A stretch of 64,000 nt of DNA from Macrolepiota albuminosa (lineage: Eukaryota > Basidiomycota > Agaricomycetes > Agaricales > Agaricaceae): assembly GCA_027475525.1 (NCBI GenBank), contig JAMWFC010000054.1, positions 2,472,468 to 2,536,467 on the forward strand, in the 5' to 3' direction. A program made the position numbers and the translations under genes. Position 1 is the stretch's first letter; each line of letters begins with the position of its first letter. Below are positions 23,363 to 35,394 of this stretch, in pieces. Under the pieces are notes generated by a model, which saw nothing but the letters and a program-made list of their open reading frames with translations, was not told the DNA's origin and did not search any database.

Positions 23363-24028
23363 ATGCAAAGCATGGAAAGCAACTTCTTATCAACACATGA
23401 AAGTAAAATCATGCTGGAGGATGCAAGAGAAAATTTGAGAAATTGTATGAACAATCACAATCTGAGAAATTTTTTGTATGGTGAACTAACGAATGTTCAT
23501 GCTGTGATTGAAGAGTTGCTTACATACAGGCAAAATGTATACACATTATACATGCACTGTCCACATGGTTATGCAGTTAACAGAAGAGCTGTTACATTGA
23601 ATTTGTGTCAGATTGCCATACTAGATAATTTACAACCATCAATACAACATTTCCTAAGAAGCATGGAATTTCTTACTGAATCTCGTTGCAGAACGTGCGT
23701 GTCTGAATTAGTTAGAATAATGAGAACAGTATACATACCACCAATATTGTCTTTTGATGTGGCGTCGATTGACATAGCAATTAATAAATACATTGATGTG
23801 CCGGTTTATAGGTTGGGAGACAGGCAATATATCCTAAAAGGTATTATATATTTCGCAAACAATCATTTTACTTGTCAGTACGTGGATTCGTTCTTGAGGG
23901 TGTGGTTCCATGATGGTTTAATTACTGGTAGAAGGTTGATTGTTGAAAAAGGCAGTCTAGATATGTTGGATATACGAGTATGTAGAGGTAGTAAAGCAAC
24001 AATAGTGTTATACATTAGAGTGGTGTGA
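23363..24028 (+). pseudogene. Peptidase C19 (ubiquitin hydrolase)-like fragment
   Basis: A 221-codon open stretch. Its C-terminal part (YRLGDRQYILKGIIYF, NHFTCQYVDSFLRVWFHDG, then CRGSKATIVLYIR) resembles the end of USP-type hydrolase folds, where HFT-x-R/Y and a W-x-x-DG stretch are typical. A CRTC pair lies near residue 111. A recognisable catalytic Cys box is not seen, and a related reading continues after TGA to about 24,210. Assignment rests on motif resemblance only. It lies in AT-rich DNA next to a solo LTR and is probably a broken or captured gene. Confidence 0.35.
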
Positions 24029-24975
24029 TCGTATATTACTGATGGGGAGTTGTTTAGTTTGAATCAAGTCTGTGTATCTAAAGCTATAAGTCATATTGTT
24101 CAAACGATCTCTTGCAAAATCAGGATAGTTCATGTGAATTTGGACGATGCAAGATCATATGATATTCAAAAATCATTGGCGGTCATACACCTGAATGCTA
24201 ATATAATATGTTAAATGCACCCATAATGAATATTTGTTTATTTTTATCTATGCTGTATTTTCATTAACTATAGCTATCTAAGAATTAAGTAGTCTGTAAA
24301 GACGCTCCTCAGTATACTTATCGAGCGAACAAAGGTGCATGTTATATAAGCATTTGATGGAACGACCAGTTTACCTAAGTATTTTAGTTATTTATTTATT
24401 TATTTTATTTTATTGTTGTTTAACCAGTAAAAGGCTAATTGGTCGTGCATCTGAACGCTGATATAATATGTATTCACGTGTATTAAAATTAGTTTATTAT
24501 TTAATTAATTTATAAATTAATAAACAGCAAACAATAGTAAAATAAATAAATAAATAAGTAATTAAATATAAGTGAATTGATCGTCCCACTGAACGCTTAT
24601 ATATTATATGATTACATGTAAAATTCAGGTAATGTGGAATGTCCACGTGAAATTGAACCTGTGAAATGACAGAAGGACCACGACATGGTATTATATGCCC
24701 AGACCAATAATTAATAAATAATAAGTGAACAGGCCGTCCAACCGAATGCTTACACAACATCTATTATTTATTTTTATTTATTTATTTATTTATTTTATTG
24801 TTATTTTAAATAGTCCTTGTTTTAAATACGATGGAGATACATGTACGTCAATAGATGAATACAATGCGTATTTACTACAATAAGATGTAAATATACAATG
24901 ATTTGATACTATAATAATATATGCAAATTATCTGCAAAATTTATAAGGCTCAGTACGCATTAAAATTAAACTCAC

Positions 24976-26223
24976 TTACATAGAAAATACAGACAGAATA
25001 CATACATTACACTCATGTGAGCTCTGTAATGTGCCTGCACTAATAAAATTAGACAATGAAATACTGGAAGACGGAATACTTACAATTTCTCTTGAAGTGG
25101 TGTTGAGAACATGATGATGAGTTATGCTAGCCAGAATGATGTGTGTTACTGTTATGCCCTGAGCCGTCCAGCTGTACAATTCACCAGAATACAAATAAGT
25201 ATATGCTTCGTCTAATTGTTGCTCTTTGTCACTCAGGTATAGGTGAAAAGCTGCAATGAGATGACATTCTCGGTCGAATCTCTTTAATGTGAGATGTTAC
25301 GCGTTACGGTCTATATAAGCATAAGAGCTGTTAGTAATATATAAATTCAACATTAGAAAACTGCCTATACATGCTAAAATGCTCATAAAAACTCACCAGA
25401 ACACTAGATCGATAACGTTCGCCCACATCAATACATCGAAGTACTGACTGGATACTGTAGACAAAGCAATGTCTGCTATTTCCCTCATCTGTCTGCCGCT
25501 CGATAATGTGGCAGAAGTGCGGGGGCGCCAATACTGGATACTAACGATGGGAAGTGCGGACATGATGTTATATGAGTGGAACAACAAATATAAATGTATA
25601 TGAAGATATATTGAGAAGACACCTTGACAGCATACATTTGTCGTGTAAATGAGTGAGTTCACACTAACTATATGTTTTAACAATAACTCAATATATCGGT
25701 CTGTTTATCACTTTTGTGTATTGTAGGTCATCCCATTGGTGTATGAGTAACATGTCGTATTTTTCATAGATGTTCATGCATAAACGTTTCGTTTTGACTT
25801 GGGTGAATCCATAGATCGAGCAAACTGACGTGCTTTCTGTACTGTATTACTTGATATAATTTTATCTATCGGAGCGTTCTAGCCATGAATGAGTAATAAA
25901 TAACAATTCAATATACAGTGACAGTATTTGCTTTCGTCAGGTATCCATTGAGCAAGTCCACAGCAACATAGAATGCAAGTACAAGTACAACCAAGCGGTG
26001 GTGATAATGCATTTTCCAGAGCGTCCAATAGCATTCTGCAAGAGAAAGCTAGATGTATCATAGCAGGTATAAGAAACCACCAAAAGGAAACAACAGACTG
26101 AAAGGCATAGAAAGGTGGAGAGCACCTCAGAGGAAGAAGAGTTGAAGGATTACGTACATAGTTTAATATATAAGAAACAAAATAATAATACATAACATTA
26201 AATATACACATATAACAAGTCAT
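24976..26223 (-). pseudogene. Minus-strand member of a head-to-head paralogous gene pair
   Basis: Exon-like segments near 26,070-25,910, 25,560-25,390 (MREIADIALSTVSSQYFDVL, ending LVFW before a GTGAGT donor) and 25,190-25,090 (YSWTAQGITVTHIILASI, then NTTSREI before GTAAGT) match segments of the plus-strand copy at about 26,990-28,290. Hydrophobic stretches suggest a membrane protein. I do not recognise the family. No full reading was assembled, and the copies may be decayed. Confidence 0.4.
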
Positions 26224-26273
26224 TTCAAATTACCGTAAATTTATACCTTTTTTTTTTCTTGCTTTTTTTTTTT

Positions 26274-26427
26274 AAAAAAAAAAAGAATAAAAATTTGTTT
26301 TTCCTGCTTTTAAAAGTAGAAACCGGTTTTTCTTGTTGGATAGCATTGTAAAAAAAAAAAAGAATAAAAATTTGTTTTTCCTGCTTTTAAAAGTAGAAAC
26401 CGGTTTTTCTTGTTGGATAGCATTGTA
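26274..26427. repeat. Exact 77-nt tandem duplication (1 of 9)
   Basis: Positions 26,274-26,350 are repeated without change at 26,351-26,427. Likely a contig-join artefact, see findings. Confidence 0.9.
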
Positions 26428-26989
26428 CAAAGTGGCATGACAATGAGTAAATGTATAAATGTGTGCTCGTTACGTACTCTCTGAACAATCATTCAACCAA
26501 ACAGTTATGTAATACAGAGTCACATTTATGAATTTGTTATTCAAATTTATTATTTAGTCTTTTTATAATTCAATAATTATTAAAAATCATGACACAATAA
26601 ATAAATAATTGTAATTAAACTAATTGTCCCACCAAACAATTACATAATATACATGAAAACAGGTAATGTGGACCGTCGCCAAATTGGTCATGTGAACCTA
26701 CAGTGGATATCATGTGTCCAAACTCGTGCTTACTGAATAAATAACCTGACGACTTATTACATGTGAGTCTATACATCATCATTCAGTTGGCTGATTAATA
26801 GGAAAGTACACGGTAAACCTATAGATTTATCTGGTGGTATGCCATCTTCTAAAGATCTAGACAATAGATTATTAACGGTACAAATATGTAGTATACATTA
26901 TGTGATGCATGTATATTTGACATTATATATGAATATTGTGTTGTTTGTCACATAATAAATGTACATAATCCTATCACTTTATTCCACTC

Positions 26990-28290
26990 TCTTTATGTTC
27001 TTACCATTTTTTCTATGCCTTTCATATATTGCTCCTCCTATTGTCTGTTTACTTTTTGTGGGTTTCTTATACTGAACGTCTTGCACCTAGCTTCCTAATA
27101 GGAGATGCTATTGTATATTCTGGAAAATGTGTTATCTTGCTTGAATGGACTGGCTGACATCCTATGATGTCGTATACTTTCTCAATAGACAGCTGCCAGA
27201 GGCAAACACTGTCTCTGTATATCCACTTGTTACTTATTGTTCCATCCGAATCGGAATAATATGGTGAGTAAAAGGAAAAATAAATAAATAAATAAATAAA
27301 ATAATAAAAAATAATAATAAAATAATAAAAATAAAATAACCCCCCCTCCCCCCATCAATCAATACAGTGCAAGAAGATATTCAATCCGTCCGACTTTTGG
27401 ATTTATGCTGGTTAAAACGAAATTATTTTGCATGAGCCTCTATGAAAAATGCCTTGTGTTACTCAAACAACAATGTGACGAACTACGATACACTATATGA
27501 TAAGACAGCCAAGTTATTGAGTTATCAATAAAGTACGTCTTTAATGGTGAATTTCTCGCTCACATGACATCTGCACTATGTAGATGTTTCCTGTTGTTAT
27601 TCCTCTGCATACATGTGCACTTATTATTCTAAACACATAACCCAATGACCACACTACCATTTGATAGTATTTGGTGCTGGCACCTGCGCATGTCTGCCAT
27701 ATCGTTGCACAGCAGTCGGATGAGGAAAACGGCGGATATTGGATTGGCTACAGTTACCAAGCGGTACTTCGACATCCTGACATGTGCTAGCATAGTCAAT
27801 CTAGTGTTCTGGTGAGCTTTTATGTACGCTTTAGCATGTAAAGACAATTTTATGACGACAAACTTTTATATTTATACCAGTTCTTATACTCATAGAGACC
27901 GGAATGCTAGACATTTCACGATAAAAGGATTCGATCGAAATAAATGACTAGTCGCCGCTTTTTATGTACATCCAGGCAACGACGAGCAGCAATTAGACAA
28001 AGTGTTTACTTATTCAGTTTTGGGTGCTTCATACAGCTGGATGGCTTGCTGTATTACAGTCAATCACATTGTTCCTATTCAATTGACTTGACATCATATG
28101 TTCAACAATGCATCGAGAGAGATTGTGAGTCTTATGTCTAATATTGTATTCATTCATAGACTGATTATATTAGTGTGGGCACATTACAGACTTCGCACAA
28201 GAGTGACATATCTAGTCCGGTCATATCGTGTATGTAAGTCTGCTTCATACGTACCGTTTATCAAGCCTTACATATTGTCCAGGTAACTTG
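26990..28290 (+). pseudogene. Plus-strand member of the head-to-head paralogous gene pair
   Basis: Homologous exon-like segments: about 27,105-27,200 (ILENVLSCLNG), 27,655-27,810 (MRKTADIGLATVTKRYFDIL, ending LVFW before GTGAGC) and about 28,030-28,125 (YSWMACCITVNHIV ... NNASREI before GTGAGT). The last segment has an in-frame TGA where the other copy is open. The two genes diverge from a centre near 26,590. Function unknown. Confidence 0.4.
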
Positions 28291-28405
28291 CATAATTTAT
28301 CATAATTTAATATACTGTATTATATGTCTACCGTTTATCAAGCCTTACATATTGTCCAGGTAACTTGCATAATTTATCATAATTTAATATACTGTATTAT
28401 ATGTC
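28252..28405. repeat. Exact 77-nt tandem duplication (2 of 9)
   Basis: 28,252-28,328 repeated at 28,329-28,405. Unrelated in sequence to the other eight. Confidence 0.9.
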
Positions 28406-28559
28406 GATGTACGAGAGATTAATATTTTTTGTAAAAAGTAAGAAAAAAATAAAATAAATGATTCAATAAATAACTTTTAAAACAAAAAAAAGTACAACAG
28501 AAATAAGAATATTAAAAAAATGTATTAACAAATTGTCAAGTTTGCGACAAAGTAGATCT
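28406..28559. other. AT-rich spacer
   Basis: A/T runs with no supported gene, between the gene remnants and the Copia stub. Confidence 0.5.
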
Positions 28560-28876
28560 CGGACACGCCGTGCTAGCAACGGCCCATACAAGCAAGTAGT
28601 ACTGTAAACAATCAGTGCCAATGTCCATGCATTTCAAGCTTGCCATTCTTGGTAAGACAGAGATAGGTTCCACCACTCCATTGCTGTAGCACTGGGTAAC
28701 ATTGTTTTGGGGGTTGGCATTGATATCATTCCTTCAAAATATCCTTCTGCACTTCTAAGTTTAGCTGCTAGGATGACTCGGTTTTTGAACATAAAGTAAT
28801 TAGTTCCATCAAACAGGAACTCCTCTGGGAATGTAGGAGGATTGCTGTTCTCTCCAGACGATGTAGTAGTAGTCAT
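28560..28876 (-). pseudogene. Copia gag N-terminal stub
   Basis: Starts MTTTTSSGENSNPPTF and contains FDGTNYFMFKNRVILAAKL followed by WWNLSLSYQEWQA. The LFDGTNY-x-x-(W/F)K pattern and the W-rich segment are typical of the N-terminus of Copia gag (DUF4219/UBN2 type). It stops after 80 residues and nothing else of the element follows, so it is a 3'-truncated fragment. It differs from the Copia element at 16.5-22 kb. Confidence 0.6.
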
Positions 28877-29289
28877 GTTTTGTAGGTGTTGTAAATGTCA
28901 GGAGTTGTCAGTGAGCGCTTTTCGGGGCCCGTAACCTGTAATAAGTCACGTAAGAGATCTTCCTCAGTCTTTAGAAAAGAACTCCTTATATTAACCTGTA
29001 GTAAGTCACATAAGAGGTCTTCTACAGGTTTACAGTAAGTATGTGAAATAAATAACGGTAGGTAGAGAAACGTACCCTCAGTCTTTAGAAAAGAACTGAG
29101 GGATTTCCATATCCGGACACTACCTAAAGCCCACCAGCGCAGCGGTGGCTGAGAAGAACTGTATAGCTACGATTGTCAACGATCGTACCATTACGAGGAT
29201 AGAGTAAAGAAATATGACAAAGAGTAAGCGTACTTGAGTAACCGGAAAGTAACCGACGCCACCGCCACGATGGCGGGCTGGGAGTCTCT
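28877..29289. other. Leader of the Copia stub and spacer
   Basis: No gene. Contains an imperfect duplication: CCTGTARTAAGTCACRTAAGAG near 28,935 and 28,995, and CTCAGTCTTTAGAAAAGAACT near 28,963 and 29,080. Possibly the element's leader or LTR. Confidence 0.35.
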
Positions 29290-30137
29290 TTCTACACTGG
29301 CTTGAAGAGGGCTTCAAACCTGGAGACCTTTCTCCAATATTTTGGAGCAACCACTATAAGTTCCTCAAGAAGCACGGTCATACGCTACGAGACCGTTATA
29401 ATCCTGATAGGGTGCTATCATGGAAGAAGCAAACAGGTGTGCCGAGAAGGTTCACGGAATTTGAAGATGGACAATATAATTGAGTAAGCCTTGTCATAGA
29501 GCACCGTCGATGGTGGATTAAATTTGAAAGTACGATCAAATTTTAGATGCAACTCATGACAATAGAACTCTTGTTGTATTGAAAGACGTCAATATTGACG
29601 CTAAAGAGCATGAAATCCAGATTGGCAAATAGTTCTCTGGACCGTTAGCAACACATCCCAAGAACCATTGTGTGCCATTTTTAGATGTCATCAACCCACC
29701 GGAAGGTTCTTGGACAGCATTCATTGTCATGCCATATCTGCTTGAAACGAACTACCCTCCTTTTGAAACTATCGGGGAGGTTGTCGGTTACTTCAGACAG
29801 ATTTTTGAGATGATGTTCTGCCACATTAACTTTTGTTATTACTCAGCGGAAATGGTTCCCAGGAATTACAATTCATGCATGAGAATAATGTTGTTCATGA
29901 GTACGATGACTTGTCATGTGCATAATATACAACATCACTTTTCTCTTCAGAGACTGCAAAACGGATAACCTGATGGCAGGAACAATTTCATTATTCAACG
30001 TCCCCACCGCATCACTTTTCTCTTCAGAGACTGCAAAACGGATAACCTGATGGCAGGAACAATTTCATTATTCAACGTCCCCACCGCACCCTGTACAACG
30101 ATTCATGCGACTTGACTATAAAGGGTGGGTATTGGTC
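29290..30137 (+). pseudogene. Fungal kinase-like gene copy 1, N-terminal part, split by the KDZ transposon
   Basis: Exons align with the intact copy at 43,982-45,302. They read FKPGDLSP, HYKFLKKHGHTLRDRYNPDR and FTEFEDGQ; after an intron ending GAAAG (about 29,572), YDQILDATHDNRTLVVLKD with the probable ATP-binding Lys; then NHCVPFLDVI and IVMPYLLETNYPPFETIGEV. A stop lies in QIGK*FSG (about 29,627). The catalytic-loop exon (DCKTDNLMAGT) is doubled by a 77-nt duplication. The reading ends at 30,137 inside the target duplication and resumes at 41,898. Confidence 0.7.
29933..30086. repeat. Exact 77-nt tandem duplication (3 of 9)
   Basis: 29,933-30,009 repeated at 30,010-30,086, doubling the catalytic-loop exon of kinase copy 1. 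The intact paralogue has a single copy, which supports an artefact. Confidence 0.9.
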
Positions 30138-30581
30138 CACCTGTCCCCGACACTTCAATGCAGCATACAGTATAATTACAACCTATTGCTAATGCAATAT
30201 AGTCTATACAGTAAGATAATGCATCCAACTGAGTATTTACACTACCCTTATGCAACACTTATGCAATACTTATGCATCACTTTTACCAGTGTCCCGCCTC
30301 TCAGTCTCATTCCGTAATTGGTGCTCAAGCGCTCATGCATCAGTCATGCATTACAGTCAGTTTCGTCCGCTTTCCCTCATGCATTATTGATCATCATGCC
30401 ATCCGCTCTTTCCCCTATTCGTAATGCAATACTCATGCATTGGAGGTGCACCTCCCGCCTCTCAGTCTCATTCCGTAATTGGTGCTCAAGCGCTCATGCA
30501 TCAGTCATGCATTACAGTCAGTTTTGTCCGCTTTCCCTCATGCATTATTGATTGTCATGCCATCCGCTCTTCTATTATGCA
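30138..30581 (+). repeat. Left terminal inverted repeat of the KDZ element
   Basis: From CCCCGACACTTCAATGCAGC inward it is near-identical to the inverted complement of 41,454-41,897, including the GGAGGTGCACCTCC palindrome at 30,442. Confidence 0.85.
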
Positions 30582-31650
30582 TCAGTCATGCATTACAGCC
30601 AGTTTTGTCCGCTTTCCCTCATGCATTATTGATCCGCTCTTCTATTATGCAAGACTCATGTGCATTAGGTACGTGCCTCCAGGCCCCCTATCCATAATGC
30701 AATACTCATGCATTGGAGGTGCACCTCCACCTCTTTCTTTATTGATAATGCAGTACTTATGCCCCTATCCATAATGCAATACTCATGCATTGGAGGTGCA
30801 CCTCCACCTCTTTCTTTATTGATAATGCAGTACTTATGCATGAAGTCTGTGCTTCCACTTCCTGCTCCATCAATTTGTGATGCAATACTCATGCATTAGA
30901 TGTGCTTGCTCCATTGATTCGTAATGCAAAACTCATGCATCAGTATGTCTGCCTTGCGACATTGATCCATGACGCAATACTTTTATCATGCATTAGTTGC
31001 GCACTCCCACATCTAGTTTTTCCATCATGCAATACTCATGCATTATCTATGCTCTTCTGTCCTTTGCCTCGTCTGCTCACTTGAATTTTACCCGTCAGTT
31101 ACCCACTCATAATACAACACTCTTGCATTATTACTTACTATGTCAATATTCCTGTCAGTTCTCTCATAATGCATTACTGCTGATTCCCATCAGTTATCTA
31201 CTGGTTTGGCTGGTCGACTTGCCAGCATGCCCATATTTTTGTAATTTTTGTCACCTTGTATAGATCCCATAAACGCATTACTGCTGCATTAATTATCACG
31301 TTACATTTTATTCTCCCAGATTCCTCTCTGATCATAGCGCAACACCTCATTTCATAATGCATTACTCCTGCATTAATGTTTGCGTCACACAGATTCTCCC
31401 AGGTTCCTCTCTGCTCATAATGCAACACTCATACATTAACACTACTTCATGACCCATTTCCTGGACAACCATTAGTTGATGCATTACTGCCTGTGTAAGA
31501 TATGCAATACTTGCATCACGGAGTATATTCCTGCTCCTCATGCATTACTGCCCACACCACTGTTTTTCTGGTTGTTGCATCACTCAACCACATACTTATT
31601 TTATTTCTGGTTCAATCCTATGTTGCTCATCCTCATCCAAACACATAACT
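30240..31650. repeat. Left subterminal array of ATGCAT-type motifs
   Basis: Dense, irregularly spaced copies of AATGCA-n-ACTCATGCATT and relatives, plus the perfect palindrome GGAGGTGCACCTCC at 30,442, 30,715 and 30,792. Candidate transposase-binding region. No coding sequence is supported. Confidence 0.7.
30685..30838. repeat. Exact 77-nt tandem duplication (4 of 9)
   Basis: 30,685-30,761 repeated at 30,762-30,838 within the subterminal array. Confidence 0.85.
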
Positions 31651-31712
31651 TTCCCCATTCCAGTAAAACATTGATATAAATCAGTTGTATTGTGTATATA
31701 CAGAGGATTGAG

Positions 31713-34700
31713 CTATGATTCACCAGCTCCAGCAGATGAAGATGTTTTGTATACTTTTAATTCCTTGTAAAGTTTTTTGAGAGTGTCTGGAACGTGATGC
31801 CATAACTGAAAGAAATTTTCATGTAAAGCAATGCAGAGGACAGCTTGGCGGGAAGCATAGGCTATCAGGCCTTCTTGATGGAAGCTTGTGACAGCACTTG
31901 GAGCGTATAGAGTCTTTGATATCCACCATTGTTCACGATGCATAAAATATCTCAAAACTCGGTCCATCTCCGTTGCTAGTAGTTCTACTTCCTCCGAAAA
32001 GCGCATTGCTCGTGCACGGGATTTGCACCATTCAATTCGGAGGGCTGGTCAAAATAGGTAAGTCAAACACTCTGGAGAACATATGGGTCTACGCACCATC
32101 ACGCAAATCTTCAGAATTTTCACTGGAAACCCCGTAAACCCTCCAGATCCACGAAATCTTCTGCTTTCCTTCTGAGACCAATTCACTCTCAGCTTCTGAA
32201 AGTTCCCGGATGTCAGAAGTTTCTAGAGGATGTAGAACATTCTGCCAGTTATTTGGACCGATCTCACCAACATCACGTCCATCAGTCAGTAGGATTGACA
32301 GGGAATCTAACGCTTTATATGCAGCCCTGTATTCTTCAGCTGCGGCCTGGATTTTTGCCTGAACTGTATCAATAGTGGTGCGAGCACGAGTGTTGGCATG
32401 TTGTCCTCGAATGAACCGGTCTTTGAATCTATACAAATGTGAACGGATCTGGAGACTACTCCGAAGGGTCTCAAGAGTCTCATAAGCCTGGGCTATGCGT
32501 AGCTTCCATTCAATACCTGCGAGATGTAGGTCAAAGGGTGTTTTGGCTCCAATTTGCGATGGCAGCCAGAGAGAAATTGTATAGGGCAGCAGCAGCTTCT
32601 TCTGTGCTGCAGCGCTCTGTTCTTCGATTCTTGAGAGAGTAGTGACAGCAGGAATATAGAGTTGATTGATCCTTGACCATGAGGTAATCTTACGCTGTAG
32701 TGTGTTGCAACGTAGCTGAACTTTTGTCCATTGTTGATCCTGGGAATGAGTCCAGATCTTTGAAGCTTCCACCTTAAGCCCACATCTTCGAAATGAGTTA
32801 TTGAGCAAGTAGCAAAATATAAGAAAATTGACATACTGTTCACCCTCAAGCTCTAAGCCACAGGCAATCAGAACACTTGGTGATACATGCTTATCGAGGG
32901 ATGTCTCTTCTATTGTACCAGCATTCCGAGATTCAGCCTCCACCAACTCGTAAAGAACCGAAACCTGTGTTGGTTCTATACACAATAATGCATCAGTTAC
33001 GATGATCTTACAGAACTTATGCAAGACTTACTGGACACCTTTGGAGTAAATGGATTCGGCTTTGTCTTATCCTGTTCCCATGCCTCAATTTCTGTTTCCC
33101 ATCTTACGACAAGATCACGTGGTAACGATGCATTTAATTCAAAATGCGCAATGAAGTGATCAGATATTTCAGCCGTTGCAGCTTTGAATTTATGCAGGAG
33201 AGTCTGCCCTGAAGTCATTTTAGATTGTATGTGTGACCAAATCAAACTTAGGTAGAAGGATAAATCAAACTTACCCATTGAAATCACCTTCTTCCAATTG
33301 TGGTCGGCAAAGTGACAATCGAGGGCGTCCCTGCGTGAGCCTGGACTCATTTCTTTTGTGCTGGGTGCCAACAGGTTGGTTTCTGCCCAACCACGTTCAG
33401 GAGCTTCGCCATCTGTTCGACCAACACCAAGACTGTAGTGCAAGGAATAGTCAGACCGGCAACTAACTACATGAGCAGATATATGAAACTTAGGAACAAA
33501 AAAGCGAATATGGATGTGATTCAAGTAGAATAGGAAGTCGTGATTTAGCTCTGCCATTTGCTTTTTCAGGTGGACAGACCATTGGCATGCAATATCATAC
33601 GATACAACCAAATATTCCAGCTTTGAGTTCATGAGGCTCCAATAGAATAGATAATCGATGTCGCAGTACCTTATAACCCATCCAACATCAATCATCATCA
33701 TCAGGCCCAGAGGAATCTCAATAATCAACGTACCTTTCACCAACTTGGAGATCTCCTACAGAAGAAGGACGTTTTATATCATGGCGTAAACATTCAATTG
33801 TTGCGACACCCGTTGCAGCTAGGCCTTGATTGAACTTGGAGTTGGCTAAATTGACAGCTTCATGTCGCGAGCAGTTGGATTTCTACAATGCTAGTCAGAA
33901 TGTGATTATGAATAGTACATATTACAGTACAACGTACCAGTTCAACATCATCTTTGTGTTGATGGAGATAGTCCTTATAGTCCTTTTCAGGCACAAAATA
34001 TGCAAAGCCAGCACCAAGGTCGGGATCAACTTTTTCGCTAGACACATCCTTACGCTTCAAATGAAAATTTGCATCAATGCCAACAAAAAGTGAGTGAAGC
34101 CATCTGTTTGAATATCATCAGTTATGTTGTCATACTTTGATACTGATTAAATAAACTTCTTATCATCCGGGGTGTCCCTCCAATTCTCTGGCATATTCTT
34201 ATCTGGAATCGGGCATGCCGGACATTCCACTGCACAGGATCCTGGTGTTGTTGAGATTCCGTTCTTCTCATGTCCACGTGCTCCACGTTTAAGAGTTTTG
34301 AGATAACACCACTGACGTATCATCAAGCAAAGAGATTCATAATGGTTCTAAAGGGCAAGTGAGGTGAAAAAAAACAATCTGCTAATATAGTAAGATGTCT
34401 GACTTTTGGAATATTCATCCCTGTATTGTCTGTAAGCCGCACAAGTGAGTTGTAAAATTGAAATGCAGATACTTTGGATTCATAGGAAAGTATTTCTAAT
34501 ATTTTGAGTGTCGCAAAAGTTGCAGCCATCTTGGGTTTGATGACCGTGGCAGGGAAGAGGCAAAAATGAAGGAGCTGGACAGCATGAGAGTGACTTGATG
34601 CACCACAGGCACAAAAGTCGATAGCAAGAGAGTGTATACCACTGTTGTCAATGACAACAAAATTGTCCCAAGGATGAGGATTTGGACATCTGATTCCAGC

Positions 34701-35394
34701 TAAATGACCCAGCTGTAAACGTAAGCCCAGCGATTTGAGATTTGTTTTCTCAAAAAACACCCCATTCCATTTCTGGTAAATTGATCAAAGAAGGTTCTGC
34801 TCGGCAAGAACATAACCCACCTGAACACGATGAAATGAGTTGTCAAAGTGTTGCCTTACAATACATTCTTCACATCTCATGCCACGGCCAATGCAGTTGA
34901 TGCATTCATAACAAGCAAGATTTGCAGGGGACTTCTTGCAACATGTACATTGATCTTGGTTGTCTCCACGAGTGTCCATACTAATAAATTCTTGCAAGAA
35001 TAATCCTTGAAAAGGCAGCCAAACTCGTAGAGGCTCATCCTAAGTATTTGCAATGGTAAGTACTTTCCAGTTATGCAGGGTTCAACTTACACCAGGTCTT
35101 TTCTTACGTCTAGGTGCCTCTTCATTTCTATCCTCCAGATGCAGCAAATATGCAGGGTCATATGCGGTATTTTCTCTGATAAGGGCTTCTAATGGCAACT
35201 GACCAACAGAGAGATTATTAGTTTGTGTGGTTTTCTCCACTCTGGAGAGAAAAGTAGTCGAAGCGTTTGCTATACCATCAGCTGATATGTAATGTGTATG
35301 TTGGATATCTCGAACAACATGTTTTTCTGCTTGCTTGTATGGCTAGTGTGACTTGTAACTCCTTGCTTGTTACCTTGGTGCTTGCCCCATGATA
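31713..35394 (-). CDS. KDZ transposase with CxC2-like cysteine cluster, apparently intact
   Basis: About ten exons with short GT-AG introns (for example 32,045-32,096) join into one stop-free reading from YHGASTK (35,394) to SAGAGES-stop (31,713). In order: a CxC2-like cluster (CTCCKKSPANLACYECINC, then MRCEEC; about 34,940-34,850); a conserved block FPATVIKPKMAATF...LVRLTDNTG; LKRGARGHEKNG and VECPACPIP; LFVGIDANFHLKRKDV; HEAVNLANSKFNQGLAATGV; VSYDIACQWS; and GVGRTDGEAPERGWAETN. A DDE-type triad is plausible as Asp in IDANF, Asp in YDIACQW and Glu in DGEAPER. The C-terminus (ALRIEWCKSRAR..) matches the family pattern. The enzyme would cut and paste the element in the nucleus. The 5' start upstream of 35,394 is unresolved. 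Confidence 0.88.

Larger units (their letters stand above)
24181..26655. repeat. Dispersed short repeat in AT-rich DNA
   Basis: A motif of about 28 nt, roughly GGTCGTCCAMCTGAAYGCTTATATAATAT, recurs imperfectly near 24,190, 24,445, 24,580, 24,730 and 26,620 (plus strand) and inverted near 24,345. Several copies are followed by GTAATGTGGA..GTC sequence (24,631 and 26,663). Spacers are AAATA/TTTAT runs. Confidence 0.45.

Noticed and set aside
30318..30899. Short ORFs in the KDZ subterminal arrays
   Set aside because: They follow the repeat units, recur in several frames and on both strands, and contain no protein-like composition beyond the repeat.
30240..31650. CRISPR-like array of short repeats
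   Set aside because: Motif spacing is irregular, units are palindromic and mirrored at the other end of a DNA transposon, and the genome is eukaryotic.
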